Of a stretch of DNA of 64,000 bases, positions 37,968 to 48,998 are shown in pieces. This DNA comes from an uncultured Bacteroidales bacterium. GTDB lineage: Bacteria; Bacteroidota; Bacteroidia; Bacteroidales; P3. Positions within the stretch are counted from its first letter, which is position 1; every line of letters starts with the position of its first letter. The translations under genes were made by a program, and so were the position numbers. The DNA is taken from contig CASEWE010000010.1 of assembly GCA_949291555.1 (NCBI GenBank), forward strand, positions 17,808 to 81,807, written 5' to 3'. The notes under the pieces were generated by a model. That model searched no databases. It had not been told where the DNA came from and was given only the letters and a program-made list of their open reading frames with translations.

Positions 37968-38323
37968 GGAGGTTGGTTGATTTTGTCAGGATGAATCCCG
38001 GTTTTCCCTATCGCCGCGCCTTTCGGAGTGGACGGGGTTTGCGGGGAGGGAACCTTCCGGGGCGGTTTCTTCTGCCCCCGATTCCCGAAAAACCGCGCAA
38101 ATATAAATTTTTGAGGAGGATAATTCAAAAAGATTGTGGCAGCCTCGGTAGAAAATCTACGAAACGCTCAAAAAAACAGGCAAAATCCCGTTGTGGTTAT
38201 TCTGGCGTTTTTTTACGAATTTTGCAGGAAGCCCGTTCCGGGCAGGGACTTTTCGAGAGGCGGGGGATGCAAAGGGAAGGGGGCGCCGGAGGAAGGGGGT
38301 TGCAACCTGCAGGAAATAGCAGT
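37968..38323. other. Divergent intergenic region receptor / histidine kinase
   Basis: 356 nt. Holds the receptor promoter. For the kinase I see no clean TAnnTTTG box; the chance frame upstream of its start is not protein-like. Confidence 0.6.
38098..38129 (-). promoter_or_regulatory. Promoter of the TonB-dependent receptor (TTTG-N20-TATATTTG)
   Basis: On the minus strand TTTG at 38129-38126 and TATATTTG at 38105-38098 are spaced by 20 nt, a full match. The leader to the receptor ATG is about 125 nt. Confidence 0.8.
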
Positions 38324-39895
38324 ATGGGGAAACAGATAAGGAACAGGAAGCCAGCCGTGAAGTTGCGCAGCAGCCGGCTTAATTTTTTGTTGATTTCGTT
38401 CGCGACGGTCATGCTGGCGTTCGTCTTGGTCTATGCCCAAGTGCTGGTGAGCCGGATGGCCCGCGATGAAAGGACCCGCATCCAGAACTGGGCCTTCTCC
38501 ACCCAGCGGCAGGCCGACCTGGCCCAGCGGGTACGTGCCCTTTACGCCAACATGGAGACCGAGGAGCGGCAATACGCCATGGTCTGGTCTTTCGTCTACG
38601 AGCAGGTGTTCAGCCCGGAACCTTCCACCCTGAAGGAGTTCGAGGAACTGCGGCTTATCCTCCTGCGCAACAACCGGCCTTTCATCCTGGTAGACCAGCG
38701 CGACACGATCATCGAGTCGCACGATCCCGGCATCGATATCCGTTTCGAACCGGCTTTCACGCGCCAGCTGCAGGAAGAGTACGCCACGTACCCGCCTATC
38801 CTCATCGATGCCCAAGGCATTGTCTACAAGCTGTATTTCAAGCCATCGGAAGTCTTTTTCAACATACGCGACATTTTCACCTCGCTCGACAGCTCTTTCA
38901 GCCAGGAGACCCTGAAGATGGTCTCGGCCATCACGGTTCCGGTAATCTTGACCGATGCGGCCCAGGAAGTGATCCTGGCTTATGCCAACATGGACGAGCA
39001 GGATTTTTATTCCCGCGAGGCTTTGCTTGAGACCTTGCGCGAGATGCGCCGGGAGAACGAGCCGATCGAAATGACCTTGCCGGGCATGGGGGACGAGGTG
39101 TATTACGTGTATTTCGAATCTTCGGTTTTCCTGCGGAATCTCCGGTATATCGCCTTGGGACTGCTCTTTGCTTTGCTGCTGGCCATTTTGGGCATCTTGT
39201 CCCTTCTCAATTTCGCCAAGCGGATGGAGCAGAACCAGGTATGGTGGGGCATGTCGAAAGAAACGGCGCACCAGCTGGGAACGCCCTTGTCTTCGTTGCT
39301 GGCATGGGTCGATTATTACAAGATGAAAGACGATGGCAGCTTTTCCCGCGAGGATCTTGCGGAAATAGAAAAGGACGTGAAGCGCATCGAACTGGTTACC
39401 AATCGGTTTTCCAAAATAGGTTCGATTCCGGAGCTGAATTGGGAAAACGTGGTGCCTTTGATATACAAGACGGTCGATTACCTGCGGGGCAGAAGCTCTT
39501 CGAGGGTGAAGTATTCCATCGGGGCCGGGCCCGATGCTGTGATGATGGCGCAAGTGAACCCGCCTTTGCTGGAATGGGTTTTGGAAAACCTGTGCAAGAA
39601 TGCCCTCAATGCCATTGAAGACAAGGAAGGGGAGATCCGCATCCAGGTGAGCGAATCGTCGGAGCATGTCTGCATCGATGTCGAAGATACGGGCAAAGGC
39701 ATGTCAAAGAGCATGGCATCGAAGATTTTCGAGCCCGGGTTCACCACCAAGACGCGGGGATGGGGAGTCGGCCTCACGCTTTGCAAGCGGATTGTGGAAG
39801 ACTATCATGGCGGGAAGATTTTCGTCAAGAGTTCGGTGCCGAAGGTGGGTTCGGTCTTCCGGGTCATCCTGAACAAGGAGGTGAAACATCGATGA
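38324..39895 (+). CDS. Membrane sensor histidine kinase
   Basis: 523 residues from the ATG at 38324 (MGKQIRNRKPAVKL). Two membrane helices (about residues 18-40 and 270-295) bracket a periplasmic sensor of about 230 residues with no family I can name. HisKA-like box KETAHQLGTPLSS with phosphoacceptor His316, N box ENLCKNALNAIED, G1 DTGKGM, and G2 GWGVGLTL. No response regulator is adjacent. The stop overlaps the start of hemW (ATGA). Confidence 0.9.
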   Translation: MGKQIRNRKPAVKLRSSRLNFLLISFATVMLAFVLVYAQVLVSRMARDERTRIQNWAFSTQRQADLAQRVRALYANMETEERQYAMVWSFVYEQVFSPEPSTLKEFEELRLILLRNNRPFILVDQRDTIIESHDPGIDIRFEPAFTRQLQEEYATYPPILIDAQGIVYKLYFKPSEVFFNIRDIFTSLDSSFSQETLKMVSAITVPVILTDAAQEVILAYANMDEQDFYSREALLETLREMRRENEPIEMTLPGMGDEVYYVYFESSVFLRNLRYIALGLLFALLLAILGILSLLNFAKRMEQNQVWWGMSKETAHQLGTPLSSLLAWVDYYKMKDDGSFSREDLAEIEKDVKRIELVTNRFSKIGSIPELNWENVVPLIYKTVDYLRGRSSSRVKYSIGAGPDAVMMAQVNPPLLEWVLENLCKNALNAIEDKEGEIRIQVSESSEHVCIDVEDTGKGMSKSMASKIFEPGFTTKTRGWGVGLTLCKRIVEDYHGGKIFVKSSVPKVGSVFRVILNKEVKHR

Positions 39896-41028
39896 AACCG
39901 ATAGGCCTTTACATCCATATCCCGTTTTGCCGGCGCAAGTGCGCTTATTGCGCGTTTTATTCGGTAGCCGGACAGGAGGGAAGCAAGGCGGAGGCTTACG
40001 GGCAGGCCTTGCTCGAGGAGGCGGGGCAGGTGTTTGCCCGGCGGTACGGCTCGGAAAAGCCTTTGATCGGGACCTTGTATGCCGGAGGCGGGACACCGAG
40101 CCTTTTGCCGGTAGGATTCTACGTGCGGCTTCTTGCCGGGCTGTCCGAGTTCTTCGACTTGTCGCGCTTGCAGGAGGCCACGTTCGAAGCCAATCCCGAA
40201 CATTTGGCCCCCGCTTATCTGGAAGAACTCCGCGATAGGACCCCCTTTGGAAGGCTGAGCATCGGGGTACAGTCCTTTTTCGACGACGATCTGGCCTTGC
40301 TCAACCGGAAGCATACCGGCAAGGAGGCTTTGTTGTCGGTTGAAAATGCCCGGAAGGCTGGTTTTTCGGATATTTCGGTCGATCTGATCTACGGCTTGCA
40401 TGCCCGCGGATCCGATAGCCATTGGCGGGAGAACCTCCGGATATTGGCTTCGCTGCAGCTTCCCCATTTTTCGGCTTATGCTTTGACCGTGGAGCCCGGC
40501 ACCCTGTTGGAGAAGCGGTTTTCGAGGGGCCAGGCGCGGATTGCCGGGGAACTTTTGCTGGAAGAGGAGTATTTTTGCTTGCAGGATTTTGCCGGAAGCC
40601 AGGGGTACGAAGCCTACGAGATTTCCAATTACGCCCGCCCGGGGAAATATGCCTTGCACAACACGAACTATTGGCGGGGAGTGCCATATATCGGCTTGGG
40701 CGCTTCCGCTCATTCGTTTTTCGGCAACGAACGCCGCTGGAATCCCGCTTCGTTGCCGGACTACCTTGCCGATCCGGCAGGGGAAAAGGAAGGGGAGATG
40801 CTCGAGGCGGAAGATTTGTACCATGAGTATGTCATGACGGCACTCCGCACGCAATGGGGCGTGGACATGAACGAATTGTCCCGCTTCCCGCTTCCTTTGC
40901 GCCGGGAATTCCTCGCACGGGCGGCCCGGCAAGTGGAAATCGGTAATTTGAGGGTGGACGGAGGCCGGTACGTGGTGGTTCCTGCCCGCCGCTTGCTTGC
41001 CGACGGGATTGCTTCGGATTTTTTTTGA
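39892..41028 (+). CDS. hemW: Radical SAM heme chaperone HemW
   Basis: 378 residues from the ATG at 39892 (MKPIGLYIHIPFCRRK). Radical-SAM cluster ligands Cys13, Cys17, Cys20 (CRRKCAYC) are followed by Phe, typical of HemW/HemN. Further motifs GGGTPSLL and SIGVQSF. HemW is thought to carry heme rather than act as a coproporphyrinogen oxidase; it is often misnamed HemN. Co-translated with the kinase upstream. Confidence 0.9.
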   Translation: MKPIGLYIHIPFCRRKCAYCAFYSVAGQEGSKAEAYGQALLEEAGQVFARRYGSEKPLIGTLYAGGGTPSLLPVGFYVRLLAGLSEFFDLSRLQEATFEANPEHLAPAYLEELRDRTPFGRLSIGVQSFFDDDLALLNRKHTGKEALLSVENARKAGFSDISVDLIYGLHARGSDSHWRENLRILASLQLPHFSAYALTVEPGTLLEKRFSRGQARIAGELLLEEEYFCLQDFAGSQGYEAYEISNYARPGKYALHNTNYWRGVPYIGLGASAHSFFGNERRWNPASLPDYLADPAGEKEGEMLEAEDLYHEYVMTALRTQWGVDMNELSRFPLPLRREFLARAARQVEIGNLRVDGGRYVVVPARRLLADGIASDFF

Positions 41029-41032
41029 AAAG

Positions 41033-42625
41033 ATGGAAAGGATTAGGAAAAGACGGCTGCCGGGATTTTGCCTGCCGGTGATGCTTTGCCTGGCTTTCGG
41101 CTTCCTGGAACCGTTGCCGGCTCAGTTCCAGGCTCCGGTCAGGGTCGAAATACCGGTCTTGGAAGACGATTCCCCTTTTACTTTGGTACCCTTGGAAGAA
41201 CTGGGGGTTTTGGTAGTAATGCGCCAGAACGATCTTTTTTCCCCGGAACCGGAACGGCGCCTGTATTTCTACGATGAGAACCTGGCGAAACGTTGGGAGG
41301 CAGCCCTTCCCATTGAAAGCTTGTATAATTACGTCGGGTATCGGGTGGAGGCCGACAGCCTGCGGTTTGTCCTGACTTCCCTTCCCGGGAAATCGGATTT
41401 GCCCTCGTTCCTTGAAGTGGCGGTTTGCAAGGCCGATGGGCGGTTTGCGCTCCGATACCATTCCGTTGAGGTTTCCCGCCTGCACAAGGCTTCGGTGGAA
41501 AGCTTCGCGATAGCCGATTCGGCTTGGTATTTCCTTGCCCGCAACAAGGGGGTCTACGAATATTACCGAATCGACACCCGGTTGGATTCGGCCCGCTTCA
41601 TGGAGGTGGCTTCGGACAGGGAATACGATTGCTGCGATGTGCAGTGGGACTGGGCGAGGCAGGAAGCCTATTTCCTTTTCCGCGATGCCGCCCTTAAGGA
41701 ACAGGATCTTTATTTGCAGATTGTCGGCGAGGATTTGCAAACGGCGGGGCGGCAGGTGATAGGGCCTCCCCGTTCGGACATGCGGCTTGCCGATGCCAAG
41801 CTGGCCTTGCTCGGCAACGGCAAATTCCTGGTGGGGGGCGCTTGGAACCCGGAAAGTTCCCGGCAGCATGCCTCCACCTACGACCGGGGAACGGAAACGG
41901 CGGGCTTGTTCCTCTTGCGGTGCGGGGAAGCGGGGGTCGAGCATGCGTGGCAGATGCAGTACTTGGATTTCCCTAACCTCGATACCTTGCTCAGCGACGA
42001 GGAACGTTACAAGATTGCTTCCTCCCGCCAGAAAGCGCAGGGAAGACGGATCCTGCCCGATTACCTGTGCCACCTTCGTTTTTCCCCTCGCCAGGGCTGT
42101 TTCCATCTTTTGGCCGAAACCTACGACCGGATATTGACTACCACGACCGATGTCTCTTACGACTTCTACGGTAGGATGATACCTTACACCCGTACCCGGT
42201 TCGAGGGTTATGAATACAAGAACGCTTTTTATGCGGTTTTCGATTCCTTGGGGGAGAACCGGGGAAATTCCGTGTTCGACATACAGCATGTGCGCTATCA
42301 GGACGATTTGCCATTTGTCACGGCCGTGACGGAAGATGTTTCGGGAAACGGGTTGGTCTACGCCTATGTTTCCCAAGGGATGGTTTTTTACCGAGGCCTG
42401 GATTTCGACGGGCGGGCCGCCGCGGTGCATTCGTTCCGGTTGTCGCCTTCGGTGCCGAACGACCGGGTGCAGCAGACTTGGGACGAGGGCTTGGTCTTCT
42501 GGTATCCGGGGAGTTTCCTTTCTTACGGCTACCAGCAGGTGCTCAACCCGCGCCGCAAAGGAAAGAGCCGGCAGAATGTGTTTTACATGAACAAGATCGC
42601 GGTCGATGCCCGTTCGGGCAGATGA
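41033..42625 (+). CDS. Exported protein of unknown function, 530 residues
   Basis: Starts at the ATG 41033, 4 nt after the hemW stop. A basic N-terminus and hydrophobic core (LPGFCLPVMLCLAFGFLEPL) end in LPAQ, a signal peptide. The mature part is a regular series of beta strands (LYFYDENLAKRWEAALP, QDLYLQIVGEDLQTAG), suggestive of a propeller or repeated sandwich. No known motif. As the third gene of the kinase operon it could be a cell-envelope protein linked to that sensor, but this is only position-based inference. Confidence 0.75.
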   Translation: MERIRKRRLPGFCLPVMLCLAFGFLEPLPAQFQAPVRVEIPVLEDDSPFTLVPLEELGVLVVMRQNDLFSPEPERRLYFYDENLAKRWEAALPIESLYNYVGYRVEADSLRFVLTSLPGKSDLPSFLEVAVCKADGRFALRYHSVEVSRLHKASVESFAIADSAWYFLARNKGVYEYYRIDTRLDSARFMEVASDREYDCCDVQWDWARQEAYFLFRDAALKEQDLYLQIVGEDLQTAGRQVIGPPRSDMRLADAKLALLGNGKFLVGGAWNPESSRQHASTYDRGTETAGLFLLRCGEAGVEHAWQMQYLDFPNLDTLLSDEERYKIASSRQKAQGRRILPDYLCHLRFSPRQGCFHLLAETYDRILTTTTDVSYDFYGRMIPYTRTRFEGYEYKNAFYAVFDSLGENRGNSVFDIQHVRYQDDLPFVTAVTEDVSGNGLVYAYVSQGMVFYRGLDFDGRAAAVHSFRLSPSVPNDRVQQTWDEGLVFWYPGSFLSYGYQQVLNPRRKGKSRQNVFYMNKIAVDARSGR

Positions 42626-42742
42626 AAGGAAGAAAAGCGCCCGGAAGCGGTTCGGAAGGGATTTCTCCCTTGCTGGCGGCTTGGGGAACGACCTTTTCCC
42701 CGGGCCGGCCTTTGAAGCCTGCCGTCCTCGGGATTTCCGGCA

Positions 42743-42982
42743 TCAGAGCAGCAGGAGCCGGGCATCGTTGTTCACCATGCCGAAAAGCCCTTTTCCCCGG
42801 ATTTCGTAGAAAGACTCGTTCCCTTCCGGATCCACGATCCGGACCCGGCCCTGTTTGAGCATGGAGAGTATGGGGGCGTGGCGATCGAGCACCTCGAACC
42901 ATCCGTCCATTCCGGGCAGCTGGAGGAGCTTGGCTTCGGTCTTGAGCAGGATTTTTTCCGGGTTCGAAATCGTGAAAAGCAT
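42743..42982 (-). CDS. atpC: F1 ATP synthase epsilon subunit
   Basis: 79 residues, only the N-terminal beta-sandwich of epsilon, as is usual in Bacteroidota; the C-terminal inhibitory helices are absent. The stretch LQLPGMDGWFEVLDRHAPILSMLKQGRV is the family core. Fifteen nt after atpD on the same strand. Confidence 0.92.
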   Translation of the reverse strand: MLFTISNPEKILLKTEAKLLQLPGMDGWFEVLDRHAPILSMLKQGRVRIVDPEGNESFYEIRGKGLFGMVNNDARLLLL

Positions 42983-42997
42983 GGCGGCTTCGGGTTT

Positions 42998-44512
<1,515 letters not shown>

Positions 44513-44731
44513 TTAGCGTTTCTTCATGTCATAATCTCCTCCCACCGGGGTTCCGGCAGCCGGATGCCGCATTTCCGGTTTCGGGCTTGGCGGGACACGG
44601 ACCCCGTCTTTCGTGCTGCAGTAGTCGGGTGTCCCGACGGAGGAGGTGTTCTTTGAAGACGAACAAGCTGTAAAAGCCCCTAAAGCGAGCAGGAAGAGGA
44701 TTCCTGCTATCAGGCAACGTTTTTTTATCAT
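44513..44731 (-). CDS. Small lipoprotein upstream of atpD
   Basis: 72 residues. Signal peptide with lipobox FTAC (Cys near residue 23) then a Ser-rich linker and a short Pro-rich polar tail. Too short for a folded enzyme. It ends 15 nt before the atpD start and shares its promoter, so it is probably cotranscribed. No family recognised. Confidence 0.65.
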   Translation of the reverse strand: MIKKRCLIAGILFLLALGAFTACSSSKNTSSVGTPDYCSTKDGVRVPPSPKPEMRHPAAGTPVGGDYDMKKR

Positions 44732-44825
44732 GACTTGACGATTAAATCCCGGTATTTGTTTCCTGCTTGCCCTTTCCGGCAGGAAAGGCAGGCGGAAAAG
44801 CCCTGTAGGGGCAGGGCTTAATTTA

Positions 44826-44833
44826 CAAAGTTA
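44826..44833 (-). promoter_or_regulatory. -7 box of the lipoprotein-atpDC unit (TAACTTTG)
   Basis: On the minus strand TAACTTTG reads 44833-44826, about 95 nt before the lipoprotein ATG. A TTCG at 44856-44853, 19 nt upstream, is a weak -33 candidate. The 336-nt divergent gap also holds the glnA promoter and short direct repeats (GGATTTTCCC twice near 44868-44893). Confidence 0.65.
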
Positions 44834-44945
44834 ATGTTTTTCCCGATACGGGCGAAAAGCATCGCGCGGATTTTCCCCGATGCGGATTTTCCCGATTGTT
44901 TGGATTCAAAATAGATTCAGAATAAAGAAGCGCGACTTTGCCCCG

Positions 44946-44980
44946 ATTGCCTTTCCGTCTCGTTTTATTGCTTAAATTTG
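44946..44980 (+). promoter_or_regulatory. Promoter of glnA (ATTG-N23-TAAATTTG)
   Basis: TAAATTTG at 44973-44980 is a perfect -7 box; ATTG at 44946-44949 lies 23 nt upstream. Leader to the glnA ATG is about 83 nt. Confidence 0.65.
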
Positions 44981-45067
44981 CCCCTGTTTTGTGCCAGGGA
45001 GTTCCGCCGAGGGGCCTGCCTGGCTTCCTCTATTAGCGCTTGGGAAAACAAATAAAAAATATTTATC

Positions 45068-46564
45068 ATGAGTATCTCCATGAATCCGCACCCTTTGGTG
45101 CAGTTCCTCCAGAAGCCGGCTTCTGAATTCACGAAAGAGGACATTCTCCGTTTTATCGAAGAGAACCAGATCGAGATGATCAATTTCCGTTACGTGGCGG
45201 GAGATGGCCGTTTGAAAACCTTGAACTTCGTGGTCAATGACCTGGACTACATCCGGACAATCCTCAGCTGCGGCGAACGGGTGGATGGTTCGAGCCTGTT
45301 CAAGAACCTCGATGCGGGCGCCAGCGACTTGTACGTGATTCCCCGTTACAGGACGGCTTATATGAATCCTTTTGCCGAAAGGCCTACTTTGGACCTGCTG
45401 TGCTCCTATTACGACAAGGACGGGAACCCGTTCGAGAGCGATCCGGCTTACGTGATGCGCCGGGCCGGGGAGGTCATGAAGCAGCGGACCGGGTTCGAAT
45501 TCCATTGCATGGGCGAACTCGAATATTACGTGATTGGGCCGGAAGACGACCTTTTCAAGGCCGATGACCAGCGCGGCTACCACGAGTCGACGCCTTTTAC
45601 CAAATTCGAGACGTTCCGCAAGGAAGCCATGATGGCCATGGCCTCCTGCGGATGCCGCATAAAATACGGGCATTCGGAGGTCGGGAATTTCTCTATCGAC
45701 GGCAAGAATTACGAGCAGAACGAGATCGAGTTCCTGCCTTGCCCGTTGGAAGAGGCTGCCGACCAGTTGATTATAGGGAAATGGATTCTTCGTACGATGG
45801 CCTACGAACAAGGCCTGCTGGTGACTTTCTCCCCGAAAATCACCGTAGGCAAGGCCGGAAGCGGCATGCATATCCATACGGCCATCATGAAAGACGGCAA
45901 GAACCAGATGCTGGATTCCAAGCACAAGCTTTCCGATACGGCAAAGCGGGCCATAGCCGGATATCTGGACCTGGCCGAATCGCTCACGGCGTTCGGCAAT
46001 ACCAACCCCTTGTCTTATTTCCGCTTGGTTCCGCATCAGGAAGCCCCGACCAATATCTGCTGGGGAGACCGCAACCGTTCGGCTTTGGTTCGCGTGCCCT
46101 TAGGCTGGGAAACAACCAAGAACATGGCGGTCGATGCCAATCCGGGTGAAAAGAAGGCGAAACCTTCCTACGCCAACAAGCAGACGGCCGAGTTCCGCGC
46201 TCCGGACGGTTCGGCCAATATCTACTTGCTCGTGGCCGGCCTTTGCGTGGCGGCCCGGCACGGCTTGGAAATGAAGGACGGGTTGAAGTTCGCCGAAGAG
46301 AATTACGTGGATGTGAACATCTTCAAGGACGAAAACAAGGAAAAGGCGAAGAAATACCGCCAGCTCCCGGTCTGCTGCGAGGATTCGGCCGAATGCCTGA
46401 AGCGGCAACGGGCTGTTTACGAAGCCTACGGGGTGTTCAGCAAAGGGCTGATCGATGGCCTGATCAAAATGCTGAAGGATTACAAGGACAAGAAGCTCCG
46501 GGCGGAAATCGCCAAGGCGCCCGGGAAAATGCTTGAATTGGTGGAACGCTACATGCATTGCTGA
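45068..46564 (+). CDS. glnA: Glutamine synthetase (type I)
   Basis: 498 residues. Beta-grasp N-domain with DGRLKTLNFVVND and GERVDGSSLF; catalytic domain with metal and ammonia site residues in GELEYYVIGPE, EQNEIEF and GSGMHIH, and the ATP-site NRSALVRVP. Joins ammonia and glutamate. The C-terminal part resembles Bacteroidales GSI. A strong terminator follows, so it is monocistronic. Confidence 0.93.
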   Translation: MSISMNPHPLVQFLQKPASEFTKEDILRFIEENQIEMINFRYVAGDGRLKTLNFVVNDLDYIRTILSCGERVDGSSLFKNLDAGASDLYVIPRYRTAYMNPFAERPTLDLLCSYYDKDGNPFESDPAYVMRRAGEVMKQRTGFEFHCMGELEYYVIGPEDDLFKADDQRGYHESTPFTKFETFRKEAMMAMASCGCRIKYGHSEVGNFSIDGKNYEQNEIEFLPCPLEEAADQLIIGKWILRTMAYEQGLLVTFSPKITVGKAGSGMHIHTAIMKDGKNQMLDSKHKLSDTAKRAIAGYLDLAESLTAFGNTNPLSYFRLVPHQEAPTNICWGDRNRSALVRVPLGWETTKNMAVDANPGEKKAKPSYANKQTAEFRAPDGSANIYLLVAGLCVAARHGLEMKDGLKFAEENYVDVNIFKDENKEKAKKYRQLPVCCEDSAECLKRQRAVYEAYGVFSKGLIDGLIKMLKDYKDKKLRAEIAKAPGKMLELVERYMHC

Positions 46565-46576
46565 CGTTCCGGGTTG

Positions 46577-46615
46577 CTCCGCAGGCAGGAATACTCGCCT
46601 GCGGAGTTTTTTTTT
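46577..46615 (+). terminator. Intrinsic terminator of glnA
   Basis: Perfect 10-bp stem CTCCGCAGGC (46577-46586) / GCCTGCGGAG (46597-46606), 10-nt loop, then nine T. It starts 12 nt after the glnA stop. Confidence 0.92.
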
Positions 46616-46622
46616 GAGTTGT

Positions 46623-46666
46623 ATTCAAGGGAGATTTTTATTCAAGGGAGATTTTTATTCAAGGGA
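46623..46666 (+). repeat. 17-bp tandem repeat, 2.6 copies
   Basis: ATTCAAGGGAGATTTTT occurs at 46623-46639 and 46640-46656, and its first 10 nt again at 46657-46666. It fills the short gap between the glnA terminator and the ABC ATPase start, where the leader or promoter of the exporter genes should be. Confidence 0.85.
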
Positions 46667-46675
46667 AGAGAGGAT

Positions 46676-47611
46676 ATGGAGTATTTGTTGGAAACGCGCC
46701 AGGTGGTGAAACGTTACGGCGCTTATACGGCGCTCGACCACGTGAGCTTGCAGGTTCCCAAGGGTTGCATTTTCGGCCTTCTTGGCCCGAACGGGGCCGG
46801 TAAGACAACCCTTATACGCATTATCAATCAGATAACGGCCCCCGACGAGGGGGAGGTGCTTTTTGCAGGCGGGAAACTTCGGCGGGATCATATTTACCAG
46901 GTGGGTTATCTTCCGGAAGAAAGGGGCCTGTACCGGAACATGAAGGTAGGAGAGCAGGCTTTGTACCTGGCCCAGCTCAAGGGATTGGGGAAGGCGGAAG
47001 CCACGAAAAGGCTGCATGCGTGGTTCGACAAGTTCGGCATCGACTCGTGGTGGGATCGGAAAGTGGTCGAGCTTTCCAAAGGGATGCAGCAGAAGATCCA
47101 GTTCGTGGTCACGGTCCTGCACCAGCCCGGGCTTTTGATTTTCGACGAGCCGTTCAGCGGGTTCGACCCGATTAATGCCCAGCTGCTCAAAGACGAGATC
47201 CTGGAATTGAAGAAAAAAGGTTCCACCATTATTTTCTCGACCCATAACATGGCTTCGGTGGAGGAGATTTGCGATGAAATCGCCTTGATCAACAAGTCGA
47301 AGAAAATCCTGGACGGGAAGGTGGACGATGTGCGCCGGGCTTTCAGCAACAATATCTATCAAGTGCTGCTTTTGTCGGATCCCGGCAGGATGGAGGCCTT
47401 GGGAAAGGCTGTGGAGGTCTTGGAACAGATCCCGCACGATGTGCCGGGGCTCTATGACTTGAAAATCAAAGTGTCGGAAGGAGAGGACGATGGGAACCGG
47501 GTCTTGCGCACGCTGCTGGAATATGGCAGCGTGAAGGAGTTTTCCGAAAAGCTGCCGAGCATGAACGACATATTTATTCAAACGGTAAAAAGGGCTGAAA
47601 ATGAAAAATAA
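46676..47611 (+). CDS. ABC-2 type exporter ATPase (NatA-like)
   Basis: 311 residues from the ATG at 46676 (MEYLLETRQVVKRYG). Walker A GPNGAGKTT, signature LSKGMQQKIQF, Walker B LLIFDEPFSG, H-loop STHNM; a C-terminal accessory domain follows from about residue 220. Its 3' end overlaps the permease gene by 11 nt. The substrate is unknown; the NatAB name refers to Na+ export in Bacillus and is only a family label. Confidence 0.9.
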   Translation: MEYLLETRQVVKRYGAYTALDHVSLQVPKGCIFGLLGPNGAGKTTLIRIINQITAPDEGEVLFAGGKLRRDHIYQVGYLPEERGLYRNMKVGEQALYLAQLKGLGKAEATKRLHAWFDKFGIDSWWDRKVVELSKGMQQKIQFVVTVLHQPGLLIFDEPFSGFDPINAQLLKDEILELKKKGSTIIFSTHNMASVEEICDEIALINKSKKILDGKVDDVRRAFSNNIYQVLLLSDPGRMEALGKAVEVLEQIPHDVPGLYDLKIKVSEGEDDGNRVLRTLLEYGSVKEFSEKLPSMNDIFIQTVKRAENEK

Positions 47612-48908
47612 CACGTGGGTCGTGCTCCAGCGGGAGTATATGACAAGGGTCAAGAAGAAGGGCTTTTTCGTCATGACCATTTTGGCGCCTATCCTGTTGG
47701 TGGCCTTGATGTTCACCCCCGCTTTGCTGATGCAGGTGGGAGGAAAGGCAAAGACGGTGGCTTTGGTCGATGAAACCGGTGCTTACGAGGGGGCGTTCCG
47801 GAATTCGGAAGACCATTTCGAGCCGGTTGCCGACACGGCTACGGCTAAAATCGGCTTGAAAGAAGAAAAATACGATGCCATCTTGTACATACCGCAAGGC
47901 TCTCTCGACAGCAACCGCCAGACCATGCTGCTGTTCTACCAGCAGAACGAGCCTTCGATGGCCATGGTGGAACAAATCGAGTCCGATGCGCAGAACAAGC
48001 TTCGGATGAACCTTATCCATGCCAGCAGCGACATCCGTCCCGAATTGTTCGACTTCGTGGAGCGGGCCGGCGTGGACGTGGTTACCCGGAATATCGAAAC
48101 CGGGGAGCGCTCTTATACCGAAGTGAAGTCGCTGCTGGCTTATGCCATCGGATTTTTGATCTACGGTTTCATCTTCTTGTTCGGGAGCCAGATCATGAGC
48201 GGGGTGATCGAAGAGAAGTCGAACCGGATCATCGAAGTGATGATTTCTTCAGTAAAGCCTTTCCAGCTGCTGATGGGCAAGGTTTTGGGTCTGGCTTTGG
48301 TGGGGCTGACCCAGCTGCTGCTCTGGGGCGTGCTGACCTTGGTCTTGACCATGGTCGTGGGAATGGCGGCCGGAGGCGGTGCCGATGCGGCTCAGGCGGC
48401 CGCGGCCGGCAGCATGCCGGGAGGCATGGATGTGAACGAGGTGCAAGCTACGCTTTTGCAGATACAGGACATCGTGGCTTCTTTGAACCTGAAGACGCTC
48501 CTGCTGTATTTCTTGGTCTATTTCTTGGGCGGCTACCTGCTTTATGCGTCTCTGTTCGCCGCGGTCGGGTCGGCGGTGGAGAACCAGGAAGACACCAATC
48601 AGTTCATGTGGCCGATCACGGTTCCGTTGCTGGTAGGGATCATTGTCGTGGGCGTGGTCTTGAAAGATCCTTATTCGCCCTTGGCTGTATGGACTTCGAT
48701 CATCCCTTTCACTTCGCCGATCGTCATGATGGCCCGCATTCCTTTCGGCGTGCCGGTTTGGGAACTTGCCTTGTCGTTGGGGCTTTTGGTGGCGGGTTTC
48801 ATCGGGACTACGTGGCTGGCTGCCCGCATCTACCGGGTCGGCATCCTCATGTACGGAAAGAAAGGCAGCTACAAGGAGTTGTGGCATTGGATCCGTTACC
48901 GGGGATGA
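47601..48908 (+). CDS. ABC-2 type exporter permease (NatB-like)
   Basis: 435 residues. One N-terminal membrane helix (about 25-45), a periplasmic region of about 140 residues, then five or six helices beginning SLLAYAIGFLIYGFIFLFG, with EEKSNRIIEVMISSVKPFQLL, the conserved ABC-2 signature. Works with the overlapping ATPase gene. Confidence 0.9.
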   Translation: MKNNTWVVLQREYMTRVKKKGFFVMTILAPILLVALMFTPALLMQVGGKAKTVALVDETGAYEGAFRNSEDHFEPVADTATAKIGLKEEKYDAILYIPQGSLDSNRQTMLLFYQQNEPSMAMVEQIESDAQNKLRMNLIHASSDIRPELFDFVERAGVDVVTRNIETGERSYTEVKSLLAYAIGFLIYGFIFLFGSQIMSGVIEEKSNRIIEVMISSVKPFQLLMGKVLGLALVGLTQLLLWGVLTLVLTMVVGMAAGGGADAAQAAAAGSMPGGMDVNEVQATLLQIQDIVASLNLKTLLLYFLVYFLGGYLLYASLFAAVGSAVENQEDTNQFMWPITVPLLVGIIVVGVVLKDPYSPLAVWTSIIPFTSPIVMMARIPFGVPVWELALSLGLLVAGFIGTTWLAARIYRVGILMYGKKGSYKELWHWIRYRG

Positions 48909-48998
48909 CCGGTGGCCCCGGCAGCGCGGGGCGGCGCTTGTGGGGCGGCGCGAGCGGCGATTGCTTCTTTGCGGACGGAAAATGAAATCGGAAAGGAA

